Positions 45,453 through 57,848 of a stretch of DNA of 64,000 nt are shown piece after piece. Numbering within the stretch: the stretch's first letter is position 1; every line of letters starts with the position of its first letter. The notes below the pieces were generated by a model. It was not told the DNA's origin. It saw nothing but the letters and a program-made list of their open reading frames with translations, and searched no databases. This DNA is from Talinum fruticosum. Taxonomy: Eukaryota; Streptophyta; Magnoliopsida; Caryophyllales; Talinaceae. Location of the stretch: positions 3,692,501 through 3,756,500 of the forward strand of contig JAITYX010000025.1 in NCBI GenBank assembly GCA_021018815.1, given 5' to 3'. The position numbers were made by a program, and so were the translations under genes.

Positions 45453-48432
45453 CTAAAATACTACCTCCCCTTCCTCCCATTCCCCCTCTTCTTCCACGGC
45501 TTCATCATCATCCCCAGCCAAGTACTCGGCCTTGATGAACAAACCCAGTTGCTCCAAAGGGCTTCTCAATTCGTCGGGCTCAATCTGATCCCACAAGTAA
45601 GCTGCTTGAGATCTCCCATCGCGGCACTTGCACAAGACAAACAAAGGTCTACCGATCAGAGCTTCCAGTTCTCGTAGAACATGGAAGTTGTCATCCAGGT
45701 CAACAGACTGCTCCATCTGCATAGTAAACAAAAAAAAAGAGAAATCAAGAATTTATAAAAGAAGATAGCCTTCCACAACTTCCAAAATTATTAAATTTCT
45801 GGAAGATTATGAAGCTACCTTCTCTAGTGCGATTCGCTCTTGCTTCCGTCGCTTTTTGAGCTCAGATTCTGCTTTAATTCGTGCAGCTGATTCTGCAGCT
45901 CTGATTTGTGCTTCAATCTTAGCTTTCTCTGCGAAATGAGAAGCATGACCAGGAAAGGATGAAAGTTAGATCATTTGGTTCCTTACTTTCAGACACAGAT
46001 CCCAGGTGAATCTGTGAAAGTACAAGCTGATCAAACATTATTGGCCATTCAGATTCACAGATTTTTATCACTTAGGTGAACAAATAATCAGTGAACGCAG
46101 ATACACAACATTTTGCTTATTGTTGTACTACAATTCCACTCAGCCACACCGTTTTCAGTAAAATTGATTTCTGAGTCAACCAAAGGGATTTTTCCTTTGT
46201 TGGGGTTCGTGGTGCATATGAGAAATTGCTTCAAATCAAGATACGCATTCCTAGAAAGAGTAACTCACCTTGCCGCTGCTTCCTTTCCAGCCTCTCCTTC
46301 TCTTGCTGCAACTTCACTGAATCAGTTCCACCACCCTGAAAATGCAGATTGTGTGAAGTTGAATTCCCAACGAGTATCACTTAAACAGACACTGAAATAC
46401 TTGAAAATTTCGATGCACAACTTACAGATTGCAAGAGAGTCTTATGTTGGGCCTTCAAGATAGTGTCCGCAAGCGGCTCTTCAACATTGCAGCACGCAAG
46501 GCTTTTGTTGGAGAGAGTTGGATGTCTAACACAGTCTCCAAACCTAAAAATAAAATAAATTAAAATTTGAGAATTCGTGAGAACCCGATTTAGGTCAATC
46601 AAACTGGTGCAATTTAGGTCAATGAAAATGGTCCAATTCTGCTTTTTCAGGAAACTAACCTTCAATAGTCGCATCACCAGAAGTACTACAAGCATGCTCT
46701 TCATCCAAACAAACCATATGCCCTTCAGAAAATTCAGTTCATGTCAATAGATAACTCACTTGTAGAAGAAAGCCAATTGCAAATGGTTGAAGTGAAACAC
46801 ATACACACCATAACAATTTTGATCAGATATGCTCGGTTGTGGCAGTGAACTTTTTCAACCTGCCATTCAAAGAGTTAACTAACAAGACATGAAGAATACC
46901 AAGGAGGAAAATATCAAGATAAAGGGATTCCAGCAAATTTCCAGACCACAAAACATACATTGTCAAAGCAACTCATGTACTCACCTCTACAACTTTGAGC
47001 TCATTATGTGGGACCTTCCTTTCCTCCATTGACTCTTTTGCATTTACGCACTTCATCTTCACCACAGAATACACTGGCCTGGCATGCAAACTTTCTGAAT
47101 TTTCACTACCATTATCTGTCACAGATCTACAAATCTGTGCTGATGCAGAGCCTTTAGCCTTCGCATCCTAGGAGATCAGGTAGGAATTTACATACTGTCA
47201 ATAGAGTAAATGTCAATAACACAGAGGGAATTTACAAAAACGATAGAACTTACTTTTACGTCTTTCTTGCCTCCCATGTCCACTTTCTTTTTCATAGAGG
47301 CCTCCATCAGCTCCTGAGAATCTTCGACACTGGATAATATAGTTTTTGCTGGCAACTTATTCACATGAGAAACAGAGCTTTTCGGACATTTTCTGCTTGC
47401 ATTATGCATTGTCTCGTCAACGATTTTTTGAGAATTCAGTTGCTTCATGCTTCCACAGTGTCTTTGCTCCCTTTTAACAGTCAACTCTTCACAATGTTTC
47501 CCATTGGATAACATTGTTTGGCCAGGCAACTTGTGCACATGGGAAGAAAGGCCTTTCAGATAATTTTGGCTTACATCATGTGTAGATTCCTCAATCTTCT
47601 GCAAATTCAATTGCTTCATGTTTTCACAGTGTTTGACTGCTTTTTTTACCTTCTTTTTAATTGAGACTTCTGTCCGCTCCCCAGGATCTCTCTCATTATA
47701 AAATATTGTTTGCCTAGCTAACTTGACAGCATGAGAAGAAAAGTTTTCCAGACACTTTCTGTTAGCATTATGAGTAGTTTCATCAGTGATCTTCTGAGAA
47801 CCCGGTTGCTCTATACCTCCAAATTGTCGATTCATTTTGACCTTCACAGGTTTCCAGAGGTGATCAAAGAATGTCATAAGTTCATTTGCATGCTTATGAA
47901 CAAAATTCTCAGGAGGATTGTACATCATGGCATTGGAGAAGGTCAGTCTGACATCAGATTCAAATGCTTCAGCATCCCTATACTTGTTATCATCCAATTT
48001 CTGCTTAATTGTTCCCAGATCCATTGGGTTTTTTATTATGTCAAAATAGTCAGGGATGCGCAGCTCAACAGGATCCACAGGCCTTTTGAATGGAAAAGAA
48101 AATCTATGCTTCAGCAGCTTACCAAGAATGACTTTGCAGTTCGATGTTGCATAGCGATCCATTTTCAACCTCTTCTCTTTCACACATTCTACTCCACCCT
48201 CGAGTTTACGCTTGGTTCCCAGAATAGAAGAATTGAGCTTTTTATTACCAGAAACATTAATGGTCGTATTGCCTGTTGACACCAATTTCTCCATGCTATT
48301 CATCACATGCACTTGCTTCGAGAATTCACAGGCACTGATCACAGGTTTCTTTGTAAGAATTTTTATCCTCAGTGGCTTGCTCGTCAAGGCCTTTTCATCA
48401 ACAGCTGCCGCTGCTTCAGAAACTACACCCAT
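45453..48432 (-). CDS. GTE-type bromodomain protein, with a C-terminal frameshift
   Basis: Exons on the - strand: 48464-47254 (ATG at 48432), 47167-46985, about 46722-46660, 46543-46426, 46335-46269, 45928-45819 and 45716-45453. Residues about 100-200 are a bromodomain that binds acetyl-lysine in histone tails, with the recognition Asn at 172 (MMYNPPEN). Basic stretches fit a nuclear protein. The C-terminal region has the GTE-family segment LSPTKALRAAMLKSR, a charged coiled coil (EKAKIEAQIRAAESAARIKA) and an acidic tail. Exon 46543-46426 lacks one base: the frame runs into TGA after KSRLRTLS, while the family sequence ADTILKAQHKTLL continues in the next frame. The 47167-46985 to 46722-46660 junction is also one base out of phase with the best splice sites. 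It may be a genome error or a damaged allele. Confidence 0.8.
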
Positions 48433-49972
48433 TTCTATCTTCAAACAGCAATCAGCTTCCAATTCTGAGAAGAAGCAAGTAAAAAAATATAGTGTACAGT
48501 ACAATTGCTCTAATAAGAAAACTGGATTATTGTATATATATATATAATCCAACAAATACAGAAGATATCAACAGCGAAGTCACAGAAGATATAAACAAAG
48601 ATACCTAAGATGACTACAATCAGACATACTATACAAGAAGGTAGCTGAACCACATTCAAGAAACCAATCACACTAACTTGTAAATATGAATTACATTTTG
48701 TTAGTGAACCACTTAGTTATCTAATAACTTTGCTAGACTTATATTATAGAGCATTAATTGGAAGGGATCATTTTGTTTCATGTGCCGGTGGGGATCTGAG
48801 ATCAAAACACCTTAACTAGAAACAGCCACAAGTCGATATTTTATAAAATGACGGGAAGTGAAGCAACCGCCTAAAACAACATGCAGGGTAAATCCAGGAA
48901 AACACTTACTAACAAGCATTGATTTGAGACCAAATCCATAAACAAACAGTAATCCTAGCCAAAAGACAACATTGAGGGATAAGAAATAATTAGGAAAAGG
49001 GATATATTTTCAATCCTCACATTAAACTACTTTTGCATAACTAAGGAATCACTGAACACAGTAGACAGCTGTTTCAAGAATGAAATTTATGTACTTGCTA
49101 TTCAACAGTAATTTTGAATAAAAAGACAAAACAACAGAGGTCATCCTCTTAAGATCACATGCTAATAAAAAAATTTCAGAGAAATTATAGTATTCCAAAC
49201 ACCCAAAAGTATTGACCTGGACAGAATCAAGGAATTCCCATCATTACTGCTTTCAGAGGGTGATTTACCCAGAATTTAGGACAGAAGATTTTTCCTTAAC
49301 AGGTTATATATGTTCCCATGACAAAAATAGGGAAAAGATAATTCAGGCAATGAAAATTTAAAAACTCCACCACACATAGATCAACTAAAGGAAAAAAGGA
49401 AACAAATTGCATAAAGCCTGGTCCCTCACCCTGAGGAATGTAGTGGAACCGCGAGAAGTGCCCTTTAGAGATTCTGTCCCTTATGAACGGCTACATGTAC
49501 TAAAACAGCAAGTTAAAATCAAATAACAAAAACGTACCTTTAATGAATCAAATGTCAACGAGAATTTTCATGTCCCAAAAGTTTGCGAAAAAACCCTAAA
49601 AGTACCCAACCAAAAATCAACTATTGGAATTAAATCAAACAGTTCTAGTAAGATCTAATACCCTTTAAAAAAACCAATCACGACTGAAAGGACACAAAAT
49701 TGAAGGAAGAGAACGCGAGAAAAGTTACACATGAAAGTCAATGAATCGATTGGCAACAATTTCGCAATGAAACATGAAATTAGGGAGAACTCTACTTCCA
49801 AAAGATGAATAGGGGAGAAAAACCCCAGAGGAGTTGCAAACATCAAAAACCCAAAAGTCTAAACAGCCAAATTGCGAAAAATTCGTCGTGGAATCAAAAA
49901 TCGAAAATCCAGAAAAGAGAATAGGTGTTCAAAAACTGTACTAACATGCAGAAAACAAAAGAAAAAACTCAC

Positions 49973-50190
49973 CTGAAGTGCAGAGAGAAAAAGAAGATGA
50001 GGGAGTTAGGATTTCGAAAAACGAATTGGGCGGCGGCGGCCGATTGGATGTCGGTGGAGAGAGATTGAGGGTTAAGCGTCGAGTAGAGAAGTGTGAGTGA
50101 GGGTTTAGGAGCTTCGACCCTTGGAGAGAGCGGAAGAAAAACCTCCCTTGGCCTTCGGCCTGATTACAAACAAGCGGCACGGAATTAAGT
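49973..50190 (-). promoter_or_regulatory. 5' untranslated exon of the bromodomain gene
   Basis: A CT-rich stretch with a good donor (CTTCAG|GTGAG on the - strand at 49973) lies 1.5 kb upstream of the coding exon, which has an acceptor TTCTTCTCAG at 48465. This fits a first non-coding exon plus a 5' UTR intron, 49972-48465. The transcription start is a guess. Confidence 0.5.
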
Positions 50191-50199
50191 ACGCATTTA

Positions 50200-50573
50200 G
50201 CCAAACGCGGTTTTTTTTAAAATAATAAAATCGAAATATGTATTTTCACTACTTGGGGTGGAGATGACACCTGGGCCGGGAAGGCCTGAATTACTGGCCC
50301 ATAACTGGTGAACACTAACAGGCCCGATCAATTATGAATCTCAGGCTGAACCAACGCGAACCGACGAATCATTTTCAAAGTTTGAATGGACTAAAGTATT
50401 GGTGGCGAATGGTGTCTAGGATAAATAAGCAACCCCATGAATAATACATAGCTAAATGATCTACTCAACTCAGACATCTTATGCAAGGATAAAAGATAAA
50501 GATTTCTAGGAGACTAGCAAGCTAAATTTCATACTTTCCATTCATTCACTTCAAAATTAACAATTCTCATTGA
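50200..50573. other. Upstream region of the bromodomain gene
   Basis: No gene is seen. The promoter would lie here, ahead of the hAT-like element; no clear TATA box was identified. Confidence 0.4.
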
Positions 50574-51002
50574 TAGAGATGGCAACAGGACAGGATGTCC
50601 CTGTTGGGGCCCCGCCCGAGGTGGGGAAAAATCCCGCCCCGAACGGGAACAGGGACGGGGCTGAATTTTGTCCTCGTCCCCTCTTTTATATATATATATA
50701 TATATATTAGTATAAGTTGTGAAGGTTATTTTCGTAATTATATAATTTCTAAAATCTAAATATAAAAGGAAGGCAATTGCCCCCATCCCCACCACCCCAT
50801 CTTTCCTCCAGCCGTCCCCCTCTCTCATTCCTCTCCTTCTCTCTCTCACCTCAACCGGCATTCTTCTATCGGCTTTTCTCTCTCGCCTCTCAAGCGGCAA
50901 TTCCTCTCCCTCTCTCTCCTCAATCGGCGTTCTTCTATTAGTTCTTTTTTCTCACCTCTCAAGCAGCGATTCCTTTCCCTCTCTCTCCTCAACCGGCGTT
51001 CG

Positions 51003-51036
<34 letters not shown>

Positions 51037-51498
51037 AAGTGGGTACATGGAGGCTCCCATGCTTTATATCTTGCTCGAGTAATCACTACCGAAACCTGGC
51101 TATCTTCGTCGCTCCGACCTCACCGCCAAACCTTCGAGCCTAGACATGGTTTCCGCCAACCATGGTTACTTTCTTTTCACTTTTTTTCCCTCCGATTATG
51201 TAATTTAGCGGTAGTTATTTAGATTGTGCAATGAATTACTTTTGAGATGATAAATTGTTTCGAATTATGGGTTTTGTTTGATTTCTTTTGGTAAAAAAAT
51301 TGTTCAATTTGTATTTCCTTGAACATTTATGCATAATTTCGGGGCCCTGTCGGGGATCGAGGACCCGCTGGGGTCGAGGCTGGGGACCAATCTCTCTCCC
51401 GAAGCCGGGATGGAGATGGGGACGAGGTAAGTGGTGGCCGGCGGGGACGGGGACGGGGAAGGCATTCCCTAGCCTTGATCCGCCCGTTGCCATCCCTA
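50574..51498. mobile_element. hAT-like non-autonomous element
   Basis: The ends are inverted: TAGAGATGGCAACAGG and TAGGGATGGCAACGGG, the latter close to the Ac-type TAGGGATG end. Flanks CTCATTGA and CTCCTTGG match at 6 of 8, a worn 8 bp duplication. GC-rich GGGGAC/GCCCCG-rich subterminal parts face each other. No transposase is present. Confidence 0.65.
50836..51010. repeat. Degenerate tandem repeat in the hAT-like element
   Basis: Two to three imperfect units of about 75 bases share CTCTCTC-CTCAA-CGGC-TTC and CTCTCAAGC-GCGATTCCT-type boxes. Confidence 0.55.
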
Positions 51499-51865
51499 CT
51501 CCTTGGATACAAGCACTACATGTTCATAAAGGGAAAATGACTTAACTCATATATATATATATATATATATGGGAGGGTTCAAGTGAGCCCTCCCTTTAGG
51601 TGAGCACTTTTAATATGAACCATTCAGCTAAAATTTAAAGGTTCGGATTAAAAGAAGTTTTTTAATTGAAAAAAAAGAAAAATAAAAAATACTTGGAAGG
51701 GGTCGAGAACCCCCTCATTTCTTTTGACCTGTTTGTAACCTCTCTTCATCCCCTCTTCTATCTCTCTGTCGTCCGCTAGTGCAGTCCTCCCGCCGGCGTC
51801 TCGTCCGTCGTCTCTCTCTCGTCGATCCTGTCCTTTGTCTCTCTCTGCTGTTTATCCTCGCTGGT

Positions 51866-51902
<37 letters not shown>

Positions 51903-53272
51903 GATCCTGTCCATCGTCTCGCCTGAATTGCTCCTCTTGCCTCGCCTCGATGAATCACTCACTCTCTCTCTCTCTCTCTCGACTCTCTCTCGGTCGCCAA
52001 CCCATCCAACCCCTTCCCTAACCGAATCCTTAGCTTCGTCATCTCCCCTCTTCCTCTATTATTCTTCAAAATTGTCTTGCCCCTCCTCTATTTTTCTCTC
52101 TCTCGCTCTCGATTCCCTCTCTGTCTCTCATTTTCTTGCTATCTCCCATTCCTCCTCGATCGCCACCGAATATCGCCTCGGTGAGTATGATTCTCGAGGT
52201 AATTTTCTTTTTCACTTTATGTATTTGGCAGTTCAAAATTTGGTTTTGTCCGATTCCCTGGGCAAGTGTTCTAATTGATTTTGGAGTCAATTTTTGATTT
52301 TTTTTTAATGATTGTGGACTCGAATATTTTGAATTTGTAGGTATGAATTTGGGATTTTGTGTGATGTTTTGGCTTCTTGAGGATATCTCGAGCTTTGTGA
52401 AATTTGGTTAGCTTATTGAGGATATCCGCCCCAACTGCCACCAAAGAACTTGCTTATTTTGTGAAATTTGGTTTGCTTATTTTGAGGATATCTCGAGCTT
52501 TGTGAAATTTGGTTAGCTTTATGAAATTTGGTTAGCTTCTTGAGTCTTTCTAGTTGGCATGGGTAACGTGGCAATGTTCGATTTCCCATGGAAATGATAC
52601 ATTTGCAATTTGTTAACTTAAAGTATCTCGTAGATGATAGTGACTAAACCGATCATCTTGCTAAATGTCTACTTCTATTGTCATGAGGGCTAGACACCGA
52701 ATTGATTCCTAATACATGATCCCATGGAAATGATACGTTTGCAATTTGTTTGTGGTTAGCATACCCATCTAGGTAGGATTTTGTGGTACTGTTTTGTTTG
52801 ATGCTAAATGTCTACTTCTCCGGATGAAGGATATCATTTTGAATACATGGACATATCAGCTCCACTAACCCGACATATATGTTAAATATCATTTAGCCAT
52901 TTCTCTCGAGTATTCATCGTTTCAACACCCCTAGTCTTCCTAATTAAGATGTCATTGCAATACTGAAACTAAGGAGAGGTATATCATTATCTGGGAAGAT
53001 AGAAACAGCTTTCATTATCATCTTTAATGTGGCATCAATGACATTTGTGTCAATCTTGCCAACATGGGAAATCCGAACATAGCAATCTTACCCTTGCCAA
53101 CTAGAGAGACTGCTTGGAATAATGGTTGTATTAAACCAAGTTAGATGGGACTTATTATGCCATATGAATGTCCCAAAATCGGCTTCGAATTGATTCTTGC
53201 CCTCTGTTATTATATCAAGCCATTGGTATTTCGTGTTTCTGTTCTCTTTATGTTCCAATCATTTTTTTCTTT

Positions 53273-53343
53273 AGCCTATTAGCTCAAAGATAGAGCAACG
53301 TGTAATTGTACACGGAGATATGAGTTTGAATCCCATATAGGCT
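53273..53343 (+). other. tRNA-Ile-like sequence, element C left
   Basis: Acceptor AGCCTAT/ATAGGCT is perfect; D arm GCTC/GAGC; anticodon arm GTGT/ACAC with loop AATTGT; T arm ATGAG/CCCAT with one weak pair, loop TTTGAAT. The B box is weakened (AGTTTGAATCC). Confidence 0.65.
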
Positions 53344-54275
53344 ATTTATGACGCTATTTGTGCAATCGATGAGTTGCTTCGCCCAACAAGGTGAGTTGCT
53401 ACTTGCGTTGCTACTGCTCGTTGTCACTTCCAAATATTAATCAGGTCCCATTCTTATTGACATACACAAGTCAAGATTTTCCTTTCTTTCTATCAACTGA
53501 ACTTTAGAGCAAACATGTATGACTACTCCTATTTCATTTGTTAATTAGTTTATTCTACCCTTTCTTGCTTTTGGTTAAATTTTTATGAACTCTTGTCCTT
53601 TGATGGCCTTTGTTGCAACCTATAGCTGCCATGGCATATTGATCAATGTCAAAGCGGATCTGCTTTATTGTAACGCCCCCAATACGTAACCACATAAATA
53701 AATAATTAACAGCGGAAGACTTGTAAATTGGGAGACGTTACCGCCATTTTTAGAATGAAAACAAGGTAAATTCATTTGAGCCAATTAATTATTCAAACAA
53801 TTTATGCAACAATCCAACCCAAAATTTTCCTCATAGAAAATGAAAATTTCGAAACACCGAGGATCAATTGGAGAGGAATCATGAGCCAAGAGACCGAGGA
53901 AGGGATTAACATGTATGGGGTCAAGACGAACAACCGAACATCACTTCTCCGACCAGCTTTATCTTTTCTTCCTCTTTAAACCTTGGGTGTGATTGTGAAT
54001 AGTCCGCCATGCGCTCAAGTCCCTAAAAATTTAAAAACATAAAACAATAGACGTGTGAGCTAGAAGCTCGATACGTTACCGTTATAAAATAAAATTATAA
54101 TTTAAGTGCTCTTAAATCATGCATATCTTAAATCATTCTTCTTGCATAATCGGTTTGCAAACTTGTCAATTACCGATTTGCTTTTCCGATTTAGCCAAAC
54201 TTAGGACCCGTACGAGTGGGACAATCAATCATGGAATCCGACTCCTAGGGTCATTGAACCCCGAGGCGATCGGTT

Positions 54276-54510
54276 GTGAACAATTGAACGATTAACAATT
54301 GCAGTGAACAATTGAACGATTAACGATTACGTGAACAATTGAGCGATTAACAATTCCGTGAACAATTGAACGATTGACAATTCCGTGAACAATTGGACAA
54401 TTAACGATTCGTGAACAATTGAACGATTAACGATTTTGTGAACAATTGAACGATTAACGATTACTGTGAACAATTGAACGATTTCGTGAACAATTGAACG
54501 ATTAACGGTT
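54276..54510. repeat. Tandem array of 25-28 base units
   Basis: About nine units of the form GTGAACAATTGAACGATTAA lie inside solo LTR X, each centred on CAATTG. A GATTAC-type hexamer run follows at 54560-54597. Confidence 0.85.
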
Positions 54511-55220
54511 AAATGCTCGCTAGTAGGCAACGTTGTCCGAGCGTCCCCGGATCAACCATTTACGATTACGATTACAATTACGATTACGATTACGATCACA
54601 TTCATTCATGGATCGTCATAACGGTTAATGGGTCCTTTGCATGGCCAAATCAATTAAATTATGAAAAGCTTATTTATAAGCGCAATGAATTGTAAGCACC
54701 ATCTATTAATCTGTAAAAATTTTATTTTTAGTATAAATGTAAAGGCAATAACGTACCTCGGCGTGCCGAACACCTCAATTGCTGATTGTTTTTGCAACAC
54801 AATTTCAATTCGATTTCTATTTCCAAAACGAATCTACTTTCGTAGATTACTAGTCTTTTAACAATATTTATATGTATTTACGATCACCAAACTTTTACTT
54901 TACGCGTACCTATCCATATTGTTTCCTTTTGATCTCGAAATTCATACATTTCCCGAAATAAGCTATTGATGATATAGTTCGAATTCGTATATAACAATTG
55001 ATGAGTTTAATTTCCCATTCTTTTAATAAAACTCAAGTTTGATCTTTTGCTTCTATCATTTCTAGTATGTGCTTAATGTAGCCTAACCTTAATTGTAACA
55101 CTTGTTTCATCTAGTATGCCTAGATGTCCTCTTATCTGTAAACCAAATATACTTCCTACTTAAGGTGTCGGTTTGGTTTTCCAATTTTCTAAAAATTTTG
55201 GCAGAGTTTCGTTTGAAACA

Positions 55221-56414
55221 TGTAACGCCCCCAATCACCATTACTTAATAATCCCCTCATTAGGGACTATTACGTAAGGTCGCAGCGGAAGGTAACGATC
55301 GAAGGCGCTACCGCCGTCCTAAAAATAGGACAAGGCTAAATAATTTGAAATAAAATGAAGTACGATTTGTGCATCCACTTGTTATATTTCTAATGATACT
55401 TGTTAGGAGTAACTACTTATTACCCAAGTAGCTAGGTCATCCCAAACACGAGTAACCTGGTTTAGCAACGTAATATTTATACAACCTAGACTTTTGTTTA
55501 ATCCACAAAATAATATGCAACGTACGGTAATTCCCAAGGTCATACCTAGACCCCGGTTGAGGGTAAAATCACTGTGAGCGTCTATGCACCTTCGAATTGC
55601 GGATGCAATGTGGCTGACTAAGGTTTGCCTTCGTCGGACTTGGTAAATGGTAGATTGTTCACCAATGCTTCTTTCTAAAACAAAAACAAGTAAAATATTT
55701 CGAAGAATGAGTCGAAACTCAGTACGAACATTCCTGCATCTGTAAAACAACTTTGAAAATATTTTAATTGAGCGCGCGCATTTCAATTCATTTTAGTTTG
55801 AAATCGGGGGAGAGAATATAAGTAAAACTTGCTTGCCTGGTTATTATCCGAAAGTGGAACCCCTTGGTAACCGATACGGTCCTTGAACAGTGCTCACCCC
55901 CGGCCGACCGAGAACCCGAGTTGACACCGCGCGGGTATAATTGGTGGGCCTAAGCCCCGATAATTGATAATTGGGCGGGGACCACTTAATTAGGTGGCAA
56001 AACTTGCCTTGTAAATGATTCATTGTTATTTGTATATATATAAGAAATGCTGAGATTTGATGAAACATGTGAGTTTTCGAAAGGTACGAGCAATGAACGT
56101 ACTCGAACCGAGAATATTTGTTTCTCCCCTTTTGCAGAAATTTGAGTCACCAGCTATTCGGCAACGGAAGTGGCCTCGATTCTGTTTAAAATGGATTTCT
56201 AGGGTTAATAATGTTTTCTTGAGTTTTAATGCTTGAGTTTGTATAAGCTTTAACAATTATTTCATTTTCTCGCATTTATTACGTAATCAATTAAACTATG
56301 TTTTGGTACATAACTTTATCGCATTAATTCCATTTCGAACACCGACTACAACGCATATTAAAGAAGTTAACGACATCTATGTAATTCAATTCATTAGTTA
56401 CTTGGATTGAAAAT

Positions 56415-56493
<79 letters not shown>

Positions 56494-57848
56494 GTACTTA
56501 TTTCTAGTTTACTCTTTACTTCTCCCTTCATTACATTTGAAATCCATAGTTAAGTAATCAGTTAACCCATCAATTGCCTTTCCCTAGAAAGGTTCCATAA
56601 TCTACTAAATTGCTCAAACTCATGCATACACCATTTTAAGGTCATAAGCGTTGTTCTCCCGACAAGCTTCACATTCACAACCACCATTAGGTATGCTTAA
56701 TGCTCAATTATTTTCCATGCCTGTACACTTGCACATTATCGAATTTCAACTTCTACGTACACATTCCCCTTTGTTTGCTCAATATAACGATTTTCAAAAT
56801 GTAACAATTCCACCAAATTGTTCAATTCGATAATAAAACATCCTTAATCTCATTCACTAGTTCATAATTTCCCAAAAGGAGTCGCATTCATTCTCATTCG
56901 CACAATCGGTTCATCAAAATACCAAACTTAAATCCTCTGTACCAATTCGAATTTTTCCCAAATTAATCTTTAAGTTCACTCCACAAACATGTCTATAAAT
57001 CCGATAATTCAATTTCACAACTACAATAACCGAGTAAATGACAAAGTGCAATAATCTAGGGTTTGAGGTTTTACCTTCGAATTCACGGAGGAGGAGTCAA
57101 GGAGAGGATGTTGGGGGTGCTCGGTTGCTCCGGCGACTGCGGGGCAGCACCGGCGTCGAGCTCCGATGGCCGTGTTGCGGGTGGTGGTTGGCGGCGAGTG
57201 GGTTGCCGCGGTGGGGAGGCAGGGCAACTGCCCGTGGGCGAGCGGCAGCGAGAGAGAGGGAGAGCGGTGGCCGGTGAGGTGTCGGCGTCTCCCCGACGAC
57301 ACCGGCGTCGGCTCTCGCCCGGCGTTAGCGGCGGCCGGTCGCCGGAACCGGCCCGACCGGGGAAGAAGGGCGTGGAGAGGCAGGGGAGATGCGAGAGGAG
57401 GCAGGGGAGGGGAGAACGAAGGAGCACGGGAGAGAGAGGACGAGCTCGAAATGTATTTTTAAGTCGTCTAACATTCCGGAGAATTCTCTCTCGGATTTTT
57501 CTTTCAAAATATCAACGTCACTATTTTTATTTTGTTTTCATTTATTTATTATCTTATTATCTGTCTGATTTTATGTAACTTGCTTATATTCTTACGGTTA
57601 TTTTATTTTGTTCGTGTTATTGCTAATAATGTTGTAAATAAGTTATACGATCTGTTTTCAAATGTAATGCTTCGTTTAAATTTACAATTGCTAATATGGA
57701 GTGTTATTGGAGGCCACTTCGTTACCTTAGCTGCATAACACACGGATAAAAATAAATTAAATATAGAATACCGAATTGAAATGCACGCGCTCAATGAGAT
57801 TTGTCTCGTAATTGATAAGATAATGTAATTTAAGGTCGGGCTATTACA
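55221..57848. mobile_element. Solo LTR Y, same family as the one at 5055
   Basis: The ends are TGTAACGCCCCC and GGTCGGGCTATTACA with the perfect duplication AAACA (55216-55220, 57849-57853). It aligns along its length with 5055-7898: shared start, the AATGAGTC-AAACTCAGTACGAACATTCCTG block, and the GGCAACGGAAGTGGCCTC block. It has a (TA)n tract at 56417-56490 and a GC-rich island at 57070-57440. Confidence 0.85.
56417..56490. repeat. (TA)n microsatellite
   Basis: About 37 copies of TA within solo LTR Y. Confidence 0.95.

Noticed and set aside
47731..48279. Open frame of 182 codons on the + strand
   Set aside because: Shadow of the bromodomain exon on the opposite strand.
51835..52278. Open frame of 147 codons, Ser/Leu-rich
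   Set aside because: CT-repeat translation in element C; no conserved motif.
52820..53260. Captured gene fragment in element C
   Set aside because: Short open pieces such as MGLIMPYECPKIGFELIL exist, but no source could be recognised and frames are broken.
54276..54510. CRISPR-like array
   Set aside because: Units are contiguous without unique spacers, and the sequence is plant nuclear DNA.
57063..57578. Open frame of 171 codons in solo LTR Y
   Set aside because: GC-rich LTR island with matching open frames on the other strand; not conserved in sister LTRs.
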